A stretch of DNA of 64,000 nucleotides from an uncultured Bacteroidales bacterium (GCA_944326235.1 CALVDH010000011.1:1-64000), one strand, 5' to 3'; counted from the stretch's first letter, positions 42,925-52,128 are shown. A program made the numbers and translations. Notes: a model not told the origin generated them from the sequence alone.

Positions 42925-43515
42925 TTAACGCAACAGATCGCAGCACATAAAACGCTGCCGTAAATACTGCTCCGGACCTATCATAAATGCTTCTTTTTCC
43001 TCATCCTCCGAATCATATACGAGATTAAAACCGTTCTTTCGGTAAAATTCGATGACCTTGTCCTCATTCAGAGCATCTACTATAAGAAAGCGGCAACCAG
43101 TCTTATTCGCAGGATGCGTAAACCAATCCTTAATATAGTTCAGCACCTGAGAACCGACATTCAATCCCTTAAAATTTCTGTCAACCCCCATCTGGCCTAT
43201 GAGCACAGCCGGGTAACTCCGCATCCGTTTTGAATTAGGAATATTACGCTGCATACGGTTCCTGAACCGCTTTGGAAGCATACTTGCCTTTACACTGTCA
43301 TTAGACACCGAGAATATACACACGATACGGCATTCCTCATCATCTGTCACAAAAGCATAAGTTTTAGTAAGCAGCTCCTGCTCATACAGAAAATACGAAT
43401 GTCGAAAAAACGCATCAATCCCGTTATCTCCACATATAAAATCACGAGTACTGACTTCGGGGCCCAATCGAACCAGTGCGCACCTGTCAGTCAAGTCGAA
43501 ATCCCAGCCCCTCAT
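42925..43515 (-). CDS. GNAT acetyltransferase, possible toxin
   Basis: A 196-residue GNAT protein with the acetyl-CoA region Q-M-G-V-D-R-N-F-K-G-L-N-V-G-S (Q/R-x-x-G-x-G/A type, here loosely matched) and the D-A-x-N-x-x-x-I-x-F-Y-R-K-N-G-F end block. The layout and length resemble TacT-like GNAT toxins, which acetylate aminoacyl-tRNA, and its start overlaps a small upstream gene by 29 bp as in toxin-antitoxin pairs. It could equally be a sugar acetyltransferase of the locus, but its strand, overlap and type argue for an inserted module. Confidence 0.6.
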   Translation of the reverse strand: MRGWDFDLTDRCALVRLGPEVSTRDFICGDNGIDAFFRHSYFLYEQELLTKTYAFVTDDEECRIVCIFSVSNDSVKASMLPKRFRNRMQRNIPNSKRMRSYPAVLIGQMGVDRNFKGLNVGSQVLNYIKDWFTHPANKTGCRFLIVDALNEDKVIEFYRKNGFNLVYDSEDEEKEAFMIGPEQYLRQRFMCCDLLR

Positions 43516-43681
43516 GCTCTCTCACAAATTTCTTGGATTTTTCCAAAAGTCTGTCAATATAATCGTAATAATCCACCGGCCTCTCCCTCCTCGGAAGCCT
43601 GTTCACTCTCTCCACTTCCCGCAGGAAGCGCTCCGCCGACTTTCCGGTCAACACCGGCAAGCTTCTAAATGACAAAGACAT
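43487..43681 (-). CDS. Small partner gene of the GNAT protein (antitoxin-like)
   Basis: About 64 residues from the ATG ending at 43681, overlapping the GNAT gene by 29 bp. It has L-T-G-K-S-A-E-R-F-L-R-E-V-E-R near the start, then a basic linker and a charged helical end (Y-I-D-R-L-L-E-K-S-K-K-F-V). It is not the DUF1778 ribbon-helix-helix type that usually accompanies TacT, so the antitoxin role is inferred only from size and overlap. Confidence 0.5.
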   Translation of the reverse strand: MSLSFRSLPVLTGKSAERFLREVERVNRLPRRERPVDYYDYIDRLLEKSKKFVREHEGLGFRLD

Positions 43682-43768
43682 ACTTGATTCGTTTAAAGTT
43701 TCACTTTTACAAAGATAACACTTCCCGCTCACTTTGCAAAAGAAAATCGCATCAGACTGTCAAACTTC

Positions 43769-43788
43769 AATTCGTCCCGTCGAACGGA
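43769..43788. repeat. 20-bp direct repeat, left copy
   Basis: AATTCGTCCCGTCGAACGGA is identical to 46268-46287, where it encodes the last residues and part of the stop of the phosphoglycosyl transferase (P-F-D-G-T-N-stop). On the minus strand this copy also reads P-F-D-G-T-N-stop, so it is a transferase-end remnant. The MBOAT/SGNH pair lies exactly between the copies. Confidence 0.85.
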
Positions 43789-43813
43789 AGACCAGTGAAA
43801 GATTTTCTTTAAA

Positions 43814-44752
43814 TTACTCCAGCACTCCAAAAGTCTTATCCGCCGACAGTATTCTTCCTGCTAGTATTGTGGTGAACGCCTTTGCTCCGGAATCATTCAA
43901 GTGGTACACATCTGCAAAGTAAGACGGATCCATCAAATCTACAAGGTTGGATAGATTTAAAAAAGGTATGCGATAACGCAATGATATATCAGCAATCTTG
44001 CCAATCCAACTCTTATTCGAAATCTGATACATTGGTGATACCACGGCAAGCATCGGAATTTTATAACAATTTGCCAAGTGAAAAATTTTTTCTAAATACA
44101 TGCACTTTTCTTCATCAAAATCTATTCTGCCGCAATCAGCATCAGTAATATTCATTTTATCAGGCAGAACACCTGTAAGTTCCTCATAACCGTTATTTTC
44201 CTTAGAGGGAATCAGATTACATTTAATAATTTGAACAGCCTTGGAATTGTATCTGTACAAAACAGATTGCATACGCAATTTTTCTTGCCACCCCTTAAAA
44301 TTCACGAGTGAGTCAACAATGTCCACATCGTGATAATATGGCGCTAATCTATCTAACGCGGCTTCTAGCGTAAATGTTGCGCCTGATGACACCTCAACAT
44401 CCTGAGCAGTGAGATCCAGTATCACAAGTTTAGGAATACGCCCGCTTTCTATATATGACTTCAGCAATGCATAGTGGTAATAAACGCACATACCATCGCT
44501 TCCTGCGTTGAAGCATGAGAGACCAAGGGAATCTGTAATGATATCAGGGACATAATGATGCGCGGCCCTCGAAGAGCCTAAAATTATTATATCTTCATCA
44601 GATTTGGTCAGACAATAATCCTGTCTACGAATTATTCCAAATTTAGCTTTATGGTAAAAATACGATAGACAGTAACCCAGAATAATATCCAGCAGCACTA
44701 TGGACAGGATAAGAAGAGCACCTGTGAATATAGTTTTTTTTAAATTTTTCAT
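43814..44752 (-). CDS. Membrane-anchored SGNH-like protein, partner of MBOAT acyltransferase
   Basis: A 312-residue protein with one N-terminal transmembrane helix (about 8-30) and an extracytoplasmic SGNH-like domain: I-I-L-G-S-S-R-A (nucleophile region, Ser60 or Ser61), F-N-A-G-S-D-G, and D-V-Y-H-L-N-D-S-G (Asp/His end block). Such proteins finish O-acetylation of polysaccharides together with an MBOAT protein, as AlgX/AlgJ or DltD do. It follows the MBOAT gene by 3 bp. AT-rich relative to flanking core genes. Confidence 0.7.
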   Translation of the reverse strand: MKNLKKTIFTGALLILSIVLLDIILGYCLSYFYHKAKFGIIRRQDYCLTKSDEDIIILGSSRAAHHYVPDIITDSLGLSCFNAGSDGMCVYYHYALLKSYIESGRIPKLVILDLTAQDVEVSSGATFTLEAALDRLAPYYHDVDIVDSLVNFKGWQEKLRMQSVLYRYNSKAVQIIKCNLIPSKENNGYEELTGVLPDKMNITDADCGRIDFDEEKCMYLEKIFHLANCYKIPMLAVVSPMYQISNKSWIGKIADISLRYRIPFLNLSNLVDLMDPSYFADVYHLNDSGAKAFTTILAGRILSADKTFGVLE

Positions 44753-44755
44753 CTG

Positions 44756-46186
44756 TTAAAATTGAAAATATATAAACTGTCCTCCGTTGAGTACTCCTGC
44801 AACCATTATAACTGATACTAAAGCAGAATATGACAATATGCGGACGAACTTGTGTCTGCTATCCATCAAAAAATATCTATTTGGATAAAATTCATTTCTA
44901 AAGTCCTTAATTAATAAAATAACAAATCCAATAGCAAAGAACAATAGGGTAGTAGGGTGTATATAAGGAACTCCGAAGTCAAGATAGGCAGTAGTTATGC
45001 CTACCACTGCATGTATATCCGGTGCTCTGAAAATCATCCAACCATAAGACACCAAAGCAAATGTCAAGAGCATATTGATGCCTTTGTATGTCCTTCCATT
45101 CTCAGAAATTCGTAAAAATGAGAATGTGCGGATTTTCAAATTTTTGGAAGCTTTCTCTAAAATCTGTAAAAGACCATGATATGCCCCCCATATTACAAAT
45201 GTATAAGCGGCACCATGCCACAACCCAGAAACTAAAAATGTGATAAACAAATTCCGATATGTCCTCCATTTTCCGGTACGGCTACCTCCGAGCGGAATGT
45301 AAAGGTAATCCCTGAACCAGGTTGACAATGATATGTGCCATCTTCTCCAAAATTCTGTAACAGATGTCGCAAAATATGGCCTGTTGAAGTTGTCCATCAA
45401 TTTAAAACCCAATACCCTAGCGCACCCTATAGCGATAAGAGAATATCCTGCAAAGTCGCAGTAAATCTGCATTGTATATAAAAACGTAGCTATAATCAAG
45501 GATGTCCCATTATGCATCTCCCAATTACCAAACACAGTATCAACATATATTCCAGCTCTGTCTCCGACAACTAACTTCATAAAGAACCCCCACAGCATCA
45601 TCTTAACTCCTCCGCTTACATTTTCATATTGTAGTCTATGAGTCTTTTTGAACTGTGGTAAAAGTTGTGAGGCCCTTGCAATCGGACCAGCGGATATCTG
45701 TGGGAAAAAACCTACGAATAAAAAGTAGTCCAACAAGTTCTTTTCTGCAGGAAGCTGTTTTTTATAAACATCTATAACATAGCCTATAGCAATGAATGTG
45801 AAGAACGAAATTCCTACTGGCTGCAGAATGTCTAAAAAACGTACATTTATTGAAGCATTACTGGCTTGAATCAAGTCATTTACAACCCTTAATACAAAGT
45901 TTAAATATTTAAAACATATTAAAGGTGTCAGTACAATTATTATTGAGGTTATTAATATCCCTTTTCTTTTACTATTGAATGCATTTCGCTCTATTAATAT
46001 TGCGGATACAAAAGTAGTCAAGGCAACGAGCAGTAATATGCTAAGAAATGCTACGTTCCAACACGCATAGTAATAGCATGATGCAAGAAGCAAGAATATT
46101 TTTCGGAATCTATTGCTTGGGATAATATAGTAAATAACAACTACGCATGTGAAAAATAGAATGTATTCAACTGAATTAAAAAGCAT
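44756..46186 (-). CDS. MBOAT-family polysaccharide O-acyltransferase (AlgI/DltB-like)
   Basis: A 476-residue integral membrane protein with about 11-12 hydrophobic segments. It has the AlgI/DltB motifs F-P-Q-I-S-A-G-P-I, F-W-R-R-W-H-I-S-L-S-T-W-F-R-D-Y-L-Y-I-P-L-G-G-S-R and the catalytic-His block G-L-W-H-G-A-A-Y-T-F-V-I-W-G. It passes acyl groups (usually acetyl) across the membrane to the exported polysaccharide. With the SGNH-like protein it forms an O-acylation module bracketed by a 20-bp direct repeat. Confidence 0.9.
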   Translation of the reverse strand: MLFNSVEYILFFTCVVVIYYIIPSNRFRKIFLLLASCYYYACWNVAFLSILLLVALTTFVSAILIERNAFNSKRKGILITSIIIVLTPLICFKYLNFVLRVVNDLIQASNASINVRFLDILQPVGISFFTFIAIGYVIDVYKKQLPAEKNLLDYFLFVGFFPQISAGPIARASQLLPQFKKTHRLQYENVSGGVKMMLWGFFMKLVVGDRAGIYVDTVFGNWEMHNGTSLIIATFLYTMQIYCDFAGYSLIAIGCARVLGFKLMDNFNRPYFATSVTEFWRRWHISLSTWFRDYLYIPLGGSRTGKWRTYRNLFITFLVSGLWHGAAYTFVIWGAYHGLLQILEKASKNLKIRTFSFLRISENGRTYKGINMLLTFALVSYGWMIFRAPDIHAVVGITTAYLDFGVPYIHPTTLLFFAIGFVILLIKDFRNEFYPNRYFLMDSRHKFVRILSYSALVSVIMVAGVLNGGQFIYFQF

Positions 46187-46265
46187 CGTCTAATAATTAA
46201 ATTTTCATCACTTAGGTTGTATCCGTCGCATTAAGTTCAATGCAGCATGTCAATGTGTACTTCTT

Positions 46266-46874
46266 TTAATTCGTCCCGTCGAACGGATGCGTCGTAGCCT
46301 CCCCTTCGAACGCGATATCCTCCCGTGCAAAGACCTTCTTCACCGTCAGCAGCAGAATCTTGATGTCCAGCCACATCGTCAGATGATCCACATACCACAC
46401 ATCCAGTTCGAACTTCCTAGTCCACGAGATATTGTTGCGCCCGTTGACCTGAGCCCAGCCCGTAATCCCGGGCCGCACCTCATGCCTCCGGAACTGCTCC
46501 TTCGAATACAGCGGCAGGTACTTCGGCAGCAGCGGCCTCGGCCCCACCAGCGCCATATCCCCCTTCAGGACATTCCACAACTGCGGCAACTCATCGATGG
46601 ACAGCGACCGAAACAACCGCCCCACCCGCGTAATCCTCTCCGCATCCGGCAACAGCTTTCCCTCCGTATCCCGCTCATCCGTCATCGTCTTGAACTTCAC
46701 CGCCTTGAATATTCTTGCGTCCTTTCCCGGCCTGTCCTGCGTAAAGAACACACCAGCCCCCTTGTTGGCGAAATGCAGAATGATGATAAACACCAGCATA
46801 AAAGGGGACAGCACCACCAGGGCACAGAACGTGATGCAGAAATCGAAGAATCTCTTAAAAGAATGGCTATACAT
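46266..46874 (-). CDS. Polyprenyl-phosphate sugar-1-phosphate transferase that starts glycan synthesis
   Basis: A 202-residue monotopic phosphoglycosyl transferase (PglC/WcaJ C-terminal type): one N-terminal re-entrant helix (about 10-33), K-F-K-T-M, S-I-D-E-L-P-Q-L-W-N-V-L-K-G-D-M and V-G-P-R-P-L-L with the D-E catalytic pair. It moves a sugar phosphate from UDP-sugar to undecaprenyl phosphate, the first step for a Wzx/Wzy-type glycan. Its final codons make the right copy of a 20-bp repeat. More GC-rich than both neighbours. Confidence 0.9.
   Translation of the reverse strand: MYSHSFKRFFDFCITFCALVVLSPFMLVFIIILHFANKGAGVFFTQDRPGKDARIFKAVKFKTMTDERDTEGKLLPDAERITRVGRLFRSLSIDELPQLWNVLKGDMALVGPRPLLPKYLPLYSKEQFRRHEVRPGITGWAQVNGRNNISWTRKFELDVWYVDHLTMWLDIKILLLTVKKVFAREDIAFEGEATTHPFDGTN
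46268..46287. repeat. 20-bp direct repeat, right copy (3' end of the sugar transferase gene)
   Basis: Identical to 43769-43788. Recombination between the copies would delete the MBOAT/SGNH module and leave an intact transferase gene. Confidence 0.85.
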
Positions 46875-46879
46875 CCTAC

Positions 46880-47980
46880 CTAGTCATTAGCATTAATTTC
46901 CTTCATATATGCCTCCACGACTATTTGCCTATCAAATTCCTTTTCCATCTTTTTTCTCGCCGCGACACCCATATTAACCCGTTCATCATTGGTTAAATTT
47001 ATAAATTTTTCTACTGCCGCAACAAGACTATTTACATCTCCAGGATTAATAAGGAAACCTGTGTGGGCTTCTTCAACTGTTTCTTTACATCCAGGCACAT
47101 TTGTCGTAATCACTGGACGTCCCATAGCCGAACACTCTAGACACACATTTGACATTCCCTCGTGATAAGACGGATGAATCAAACAATGAATATCTTTAAC
47201 AAAAGGACGAATATCAGTTGAAGATCCATGAAATTTAAGCATGCCGGTTTTATCCATAAGTGATACTTCATCAGCAAACTCAGAATCACAGAAACCTAAA
47301 ATATGAAATTCAATTTTGTTAAAATATTTTGATTTTAATGTTTTAACCGCTTTCAATAATTCATCTGCTCCTTTTTGTTTAGTTATTCTTCCTACGGTCC
47401 CAAATTTCAACACATCTGAAATTGGATACAATTCATATTTGAAATAACTAAGGTTTACTCCAGAACCTGGTAATAAATGAGTTCTGCCTTTTGCTATTTT
47501 ATTATTAACACAAAATTTTAAGTTCGATGAATTCTGAAAGAACACTACTTCATTATTACTTAACGCTAATCTATACAGAAAGACTACAAAATTACTCAGA
47601 ATCCCCTTTGCTTCAACGGCATCTCCTAATCCTGTAATATTTGCCAATTGTCGTATTTTCAACATCCTACATATCAATCCCGCATAAATGTTAGGTTTTA
47701 CGGTATATGTTAAGACGACATCTGGTTTTATCTTTTTTATGATATAAAAATACTTGAAAGAAAGCAAAATATCTTTTAGCGGATTCGTTCCTCTAGTATC
47801 TATAGACGTATCTATCAATTTACATCCAATATCCTCGAAGAAAGATTTCCACACTCCTTCTTTTAATGGTGATGATATATATACCTTAACCTTCTCCCTT
47901 ACACATGCTTGTACTAGTTCTTTTCGAAAATTGTATAATCCACCAATATTATTTATCGCAAACAAGACCGCTTTTTCCAT
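46880..47980 (-). CDS. GT4-type glycosyltransferase
   Basis: A 366-residue GT-B fold enzyme. The C-terminal half has V-G-R-I-T-K-Q-K-G-A-D-E-L and the E-x7-E-type motif E-G-M-S-N-V-C-L-E-C-S-A-M-G-R-P-V-I-T-T. It adds a sugar to the lipid-linked chain on the cytoplasmic face. The donor is not predictable; UDP-GalNAcA made by its two upstream neighbours is a fair guess. AT-rich. Confidence 0.85.
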   Translation of the reverse strand: MEKAVLFAINNIGGLYNFRKELVQACVREKVKVYISSPLKEGVWKSFFEDIGCKLIDTSIDTRGTNPLKDILLSFKYFYIIKKIKPDVVLTYTVKPNIYAGLICRMLKIRQLANITGLGDAVEAKGILSNFVVFLYRLALSNNEVVFFQNSSNLKFCVNNKIAKGRTHLLPGSGVNLSYFKYELYPISDVLKFGTVGRITKQKGADELLKAVKTLKSKYFNKIEFHILGFCDSEFADEVSLMDKTGMLKFHGSSTDIRPFVKDIHCLIHPSYHEGMSNVCLECSAMGRPVITTNVPGCKETVEEAHTGFLINPGDVNSLVAAVEKFINLTNDERVNMGVAARKKMEKEFDRQIVVEAYMKEINAND

Positions 47981-47983
47981 AAA

Positions 47984-49252
47984 CTACAATCTTCCATCAA
48001 TACGAGATCTGTGCACATTTCCCTTCACGTCAAATAAGACATGGTTATCCTTTAAACATCTGCTTATTTCAAAATTTATAAAACAAGCATGTGCAACAGC
48101 AAAAATCGCAGCGTCAAATTTTTTATTTTCGGGGAATTCCGTAATTATGTCTATTCCATACTCCCGCTTAACAATCTCTCGATCAGCCCACGGGTCAAAA
48201 ATTGTAATATACAAATTATACTCTTTTAATGAACGATAGATGTCTATTACTTTTGTATTTCTAACATCAGGACAGTTCTCTTTGAATGTAAAGCCGAAAA
48301 TGATTATCTCAGAATTCAAAACTTGAATGCCTTTTTTCAGCATTAATTTGATCGTACGGTCCGCCACATATTCTCCCATACCGTCATTCATTCGCCGTCC
48401 TGCAAGTATAATTTCTGGATTGTAGCCATGACGCTGTGCGCATTGAGCGAGATAATAAGGATCTACACCTATGCAATGACCACCTACCAAACCCGGTTTA
48501 AAGGGAAGAAAATTCCATTTTGTCGAAGCAGCTTCCAGTACGTCCTGTGTATCGATGCCTATTTTGTTAAAAATTTTTGATAATTCATTGACAAATGCGA
48601 TGTTTATATCTCTTTGGGAGTTTTCTATAACCTTAGCGGCTTCTGCAACTTTAATACTAGGTGCGAGATGTGTCCCGGCTGTTATAACCGATGCGTAAAC
48701 ATCATTGACAATCTTACCTATCTCGGGAGTAGAACCGGATGTCACTTTTTTTATTTTTTCTACTGTATGTAATTTGTCTCCGGGATTAATTCTTTCTGGA
48801 GAATACCCAGCATAGAAATCTCTATTGAATTTCAGTCCTGACACCTTTTCTACTACAGGAATGCATTCGTCTTCCGTAACTCCAGGATAAACTGTAGATT
48901 CATACACAACTATGTCTCCTTTTGAGATAACCTTTCCCACTGTTGTACTGGCTCCATATAACGGCGTTAAGTCTGGGTTATTATTGATATCAACAGGAGT
49001 CGGAACTGCTACTACATAAAAATTACAACTACGGATAAGATCCAAATCAGTTGTGCATATCAATCCGTTTTCCAATGCACCTTGCAGCAGTTCATCCGAA
49101 ACCTCCAGCGTGCTGTCATGACCAGCCATGAGAGCATCCACTCTTCTCTGGCTCATATCAAAACCGACAGTAGGATACTTTGTTGAAAATAGTCTTGCTA
49201 GTGGAAGCCCTACGTATCCCAAACCTATTACGCAAATTTTAATGCCTTTCAT
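47984..49252 (-). CDS. UDP-N-acetylhexosamine 6-dehydrogenase (WbpO/TviB-like)
   Basis: A 422-residue nucleotide-sugar dehydrogenase with three domains: NAD-binding G-L-G-Y-V-G-L-P-L-A near residue 9, a central helix region, and the catalytic Cys in G-G-H-C-I-G-V-D-P-Y-Y-L-A (about residue 258). The family oxidises UDP-GalNAc or UDP-GlcNAc to the uronic acid. The WbpP-like epimerase directly upstream favours UDP-GalNAcA as product, as in Vi antigen and Pseudomonas O6 pathways. Confidence 0.9.
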   Translation of the reverse strand: MKGIKICVIGLGYVGLPLARLFSTKYPTVGFDMSQRRVDALMAGHDSTLEVSDELLQGALENGLICTTDLDLIRSCNFYVVAVPTPVDINNNPDLTPLYGASTTVGKVISKGDIVVYESTVYPGVTEDECIPVVEKVSGLKFNRDFYAGYSPERINPGDKLHTVEKIKKVTSGSTPEIGKIVNDVYASVITAGTHLAPSIKVAEAAKVIENSQRDINIAFVNELSKIFNKIGIDTQDVLEAASTKWNFLPFKPGLVGGHCIGVDPYYLAQCAQRHGYNPEIILAGRRMNDGMGEYVADRTIKLMLKKGIQVLNSEIIIFGFTFKENCPDVRNTKVIDIYRSLKEYNLYITIFDPWADREIVKREYGIDIITEFPENKKFDAAIFAVAHACFINFEISRCLKDNHVLFDVKGNVHRSRIDGRL

Positions 49253-49262
49253 TATCGTTGAC

Positions 49263-50234
49263 TTATTTAAGATTATTCCAATACCATTTTACAGCTTCTC
49301 TTAAACCATCTTTCATACTATATTCTGGATTATAGCCCAATAGACCACGAGCTTTATCTACGCATGCCAAAGAATGAGGAATATCACCGGCTCTATTAGG
49401 GCCATATATAGGATTGACATCTTTAATATAAGGATCATATTCAGACAAGAATTCTTTAAGATAGGACACGAGTTGATTCAGAGTTGTCCTTTCGCCATAG
49501 GCAGTATTGTATATTTGATTCACTGCTGCAGGGTTGTCCGTTGTCAATGCCAACATGTTCATCTGTATCACATTATCTATATACGTGAAATCTCTGCTGT
49601 ATTCTCCGTCACCGTTAATGACCGGGCTCTCATGGTTCATCAGTTTTTTTACAAATAAAGGGATTACTGCAGCATAGGCCCCATGTGGATCTTGCCTCCT
49701 TCCAAATACATTAAAATATCGTAAGCCTATATACTCCGTTCCGTATGTCTTGGCAAACACATCCGCATATAACTCATCCACATATTTTGTTATAGCATAA
49801 GGAGAAAGCGGTTTTCCAATAGTATCCTCAACCTTTGGCAAGGTTTTACTATCTCCATAGGTTGAGGAACTTGCGGCAAAAACAAATCGTTTCACATAGG
49901 CATCTCTAGCAGCAACAAGCATATTTAAAAAACCGCCAATATTGACATTATTAGTTGTTATAGGATCCTTGATGGATCGTGGAACTGAACCTAACGCCGC
50001 CTCATGTAATACATAATCAACATTCTCTACTGCTTTTTCACAGTCTGAAAAATTTCTTATGTCACCTGCTATTATTTTGAAAGTTTTGGGATATTCTTCC
50101 GCCAAATGCAGGATATTTTCAATCTTGCCCGTTGAAAAATTGTCAAGACACTTGATTGTGTGCCCTTCTTTTAAAAGAAATTCGCAGAGATTCGAGCCTA
50201 TAAATCCTGCTCCTCCAGTTATTAATATTTTCAT
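49263..50234 (-). CDS. UDP-GlcNAc 4-epimerase (WbpP/TviC-like)
   Basis: A 323-residue extended SDR: T-G-G-A-G-F-I-G-S-N-L at the start, H-E-A-A-L-G-S-V-P-R-S-I, A-S-S-S-T-Y-G-D and Y-A-I-T-K (catalytic Y-x-x-x-K), N-V-F-G-R-R-Q-D-P-x-G-A-Y-A-A-V-I-P. The close match of these blocks to WbpP supports interconversion of UDP-GlcNAc and UDP-GalNAc. It feeds the dehydrogenase 10 bp downstream. Confidence 0.9.
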   Translation of the reverse strand: MKILITGGAGFIGSNLCEFLLKEGHTIKCLDNFSTGKIENILHLAEEYPKTFKIIAGDIRNFSDCEKAVENVDYVLHEAALGSVPRSIKDPITTNNVNIGGFLNMLVAARDAYVKRFVFAASSSTYGDSKTLPKVEDTIGKPLSPYAITKYVDELYADVFAKTYGTEYIGLRYFNVFGRRQDPHGAYAAVIPLFVKKLMNHESPVINGDGEYSRDFTYIDNVIQMNMLALTTDNPAAVNQIYNTAYGERTTLNQLVSYLKEFLSEYDPYIKDVNPIYGPNRAGDIPHSLACVDKARGLLGYNPEYSMKDGLREAVKWYWNNLK

Positions 50235-50242
50235 AGAAATAC

Positions 50243-50809
50243 TTATATTATTGATTTAATATACTTTGCAGGAACACCAGCAAAAATTGAATTTCCGTCA
50301 ATTTTTTTATTTACAACAGCTCCCGCTCCTATGATTACCCTACTTTTGATATGAACTCCTGATAAAATCCTAACACCACAAGCAATCCATACATCATCTT
50401 CTATTATTACTGGACTTCCTTTGATTTGATTATACTTAATTGGAATGTTTCCATCATCATAAGTATGAGTCGTTGTCATTATGGTCGCAGCATGAGCAAT
50501 AGCAACATTATTTCCAATAATAAGTCCAGAAGACGCATCAATGTAGCACATTGGATGAATGCTAACATTATCACCAAAAGAGATTTTATCAACTGAAAAA
50601 AGGAACACATCCTCTTTAACTATTACATTTTTTCCGCATCCTTGTGCTACATTTTTTAGTATGATATATCTAATTACCACACCTAACTTTCCTTTTATGC
50701 CTCTACACCATATGAGTATTCTTTTATTAACACTCTTTGGCAATAAAGAATCAATAACAACTAAAATTCTTATTACCTTTTCATATTTAAAAAACGTACT
50801 GCCATGCAT
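50243..50809 (-). CDS. Left-handed beta-helix (hexapeptide) O-acyltransferase
   Basis: A 188-residue protein with a basic, hydrophobic N-terminus and hexapeptide repeats from residue 70 on (I-G-N-N-V-A, I-E-D-D-V-W, I-G-A-G-A-V-V). The active-site region T-T-T-H-T-Y-D holds the presumed catalytic His. It is of the WcaF/maltose acetyltransferase type. Because the next gene upstream is a KAS III-like enzyme and two carrier proteins are near, the donor may be an acyl-ACP instead of acetyl-CoA. AT-rich. Confidence 0.75.
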   Translation of the reverse strand: MHGSTFFKYEKVIRILVVIDSLLPKSVNKRILIWCRGIKGKLGVVIRYIILKNVAQGCGKNVIVKEDVFLFSVDKISFGDNVSIHPMCYIDASSGLIIGNNVAIAHAATIMTTTHTYDDGNIPIKYNQIKGSPVIIEDDVWIACGVRILSGVHIKSRVIIGAGAVVNKKIDGNSIFAGVPAKYIKSII

Positions 50810-50811
50810 AT

Positions 50812-51885
50812 TTAAGACATTTCCTCATAATACTTATTTATGCCAACAACCTTGATTGCATCTATTCTTATCCACATCGTTCCCCAAGTAAGCCCGAGTC
50901 CGAACGCCGAGCAGAGCAGCGAGCACTTGCGGCTGCGCAGTTCGTCGGCGATATTGGTAACCATAAGCATCGGGATGGACGCTCCGCCCAGATTGCCGAA
51001 ATGCTGTAGATTGTACGGCACCTTCTCCGGATTCAGTCTCAGTTTCTTTACGATTCTGTCCACTATAAGCTTGTTGGCCTGATGGATAAGAAAATAGTCC
51101 ACATCTTTCTCAGAGTCGATGCCGTAATCCTCCATGAACTTCCTGACGCTTACTGGAGGCTTGGATATCGCGAAGGCGAACACGTCCATGCCGTTGATGA
51201 GCGTGTCCTTGGGCGCACGGACTATACCGTTGCCGAAGTCCTCCTTCCTGAAGGACTCCTCCGTTATCGGATGCCTGAAGCCACCGTGGGGTGTCATGAG
51301 GGCCTGCCAGCCGGAACCGAGGGAGTTGAACTCAATGATAATGTCCTCGGCGGATTCGTCGTACTCCAGAGCCATCGCAGTACCGCAGTCCCCGAACAGC
51401 GGGGCACGGCTCTTGTCCACAGGAGACCCCATCCTGGTGGCGGTGTCGCCTATCAGCAACAGGGCACGTCTCACAGAACCCGACTGAAGCAGATTGCCGG
51501 CAACGTTTATTGCATACATGCAGCCGCAGCAGCCCATAGGCACATCCAGAACGAAAGTTGAAGTCGGTAGTCCCAGACGGTCCTGCAATATACCGGCTGT
51601 CGGAGGTGTGCGGTAGTCTCCGGTAACCGACTCGAATATGAGCACGTCTATGCTATCACGCTCCCAACCCAGGGCATCCAGTAGGCGCACGGCTGCGTCA
51701 TAGCACAGGTCAGAGGCGCAGATGTCGTCCGTTGCCACATACCTTTCCCTGATTCCTACCGTATTGATGAATGTCTCGGCCTCTTCATGTGTGAAGAAGC
51801 TGAAATCGTGGCTGTCCACCCTGTTGTCAGGCACTGTCCCGGACACTCCGCGCAGGGCCACGTTCTTAATACACCAGCGTGCCAT
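50812..51885 (-). CDS. KAS III-like 3-oxoacyl-ACP synthase of the glycan locus
   Basis: A 357-residue thiolase-fold enzyme with an intact Cys-His-Asn triad: Cys119 in L-D-V-P-M-G-C-C-G-C, His268 in F-L-I-H-Q-A-N and Asn298 in H-F-G-N-L-G-G-A-S. KAS III (FabH) condenses an acyl-CoA with malonyl-ACP. The extra Cys and the Gly-Cys pair after the nucleophile differ from housekeeping FabH. It is followed (upstream in sequence order) by an ACP, an acyl-activating enzyme and two reductases, so a dedicated short acyl chain is the likely product. GC-rich. Confidence 0.8.
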   Translation of the reverse strand: MARWCIKNVALRGVSGTVPDNRVDSHDFSFFTHEEAETFINTVGIRERYVATDDICASDLCYDAAVRLLDALGWERDSIDVLIFESVTGDYRTPPTAGILQDRLGLPTSTFVLDVPMGCCGCMYAINVAGNLLQSGSVRRALLLIGDTATRMGSPVDKSRAPLFGDCGTAMALEYDESAEDIIIEFNSLGSGWQALMTPHGGFRHPITEESFRKEDFGNGIVRAPKDTLINGMDVFAFAISKPPVSVRKFMEDYGIDSEKDVDYFLIHQANKLIVDRIVKKLRLNPEKVPYNLQHFGNLGGASIPMLMVTNIADELRSRKCSLLCSAFGLGLTWGTMWIRIDAIKVVGINKYYEEMS

Positions 51886-51888
51886 AAC

Positions 51889-52128
51889 CTAAAGTTCCAC
51901 TTCGTATTTCCTCAATATCTCCTTACCCTTGATATATGATGTCAGTTCGAGGATATCCTCCGCATCCAGCATGATATCGAAGGTATCCTCAAGGGCCGTG
52001 GTCAGGGCAAGCTGCTTCACCGAATCCCAGCCGTCAACCGACTTGTTGTCAAATGCGTCGTTGAGGACAGCGTCCTCAACCATGAATACGTCACGGAACA
52101 CTCCGTTGTACTTCTCTAGATTACTCAT
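51889..52128 (-). CDS. Acyl carrier protein 1
   Basis: A 79-residue acidic helical protein of ACP type. The phosphopantetheine-bearing Ser is Ser36 in G-W-D-S-V-K-Q (canonical D-S-L). It has 3 bp to the KAS III gene. GC-rich like the ANL and KAS III genes. Confidence 0.8.
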   Translation of the reverse strand: MSNLEKYNGVFRDVFMVEDAVLNDAFDNKSVDGWDSVKQLALTTALEDTFDIMLDAEDILELTSYIKGKEILRKYEVEL

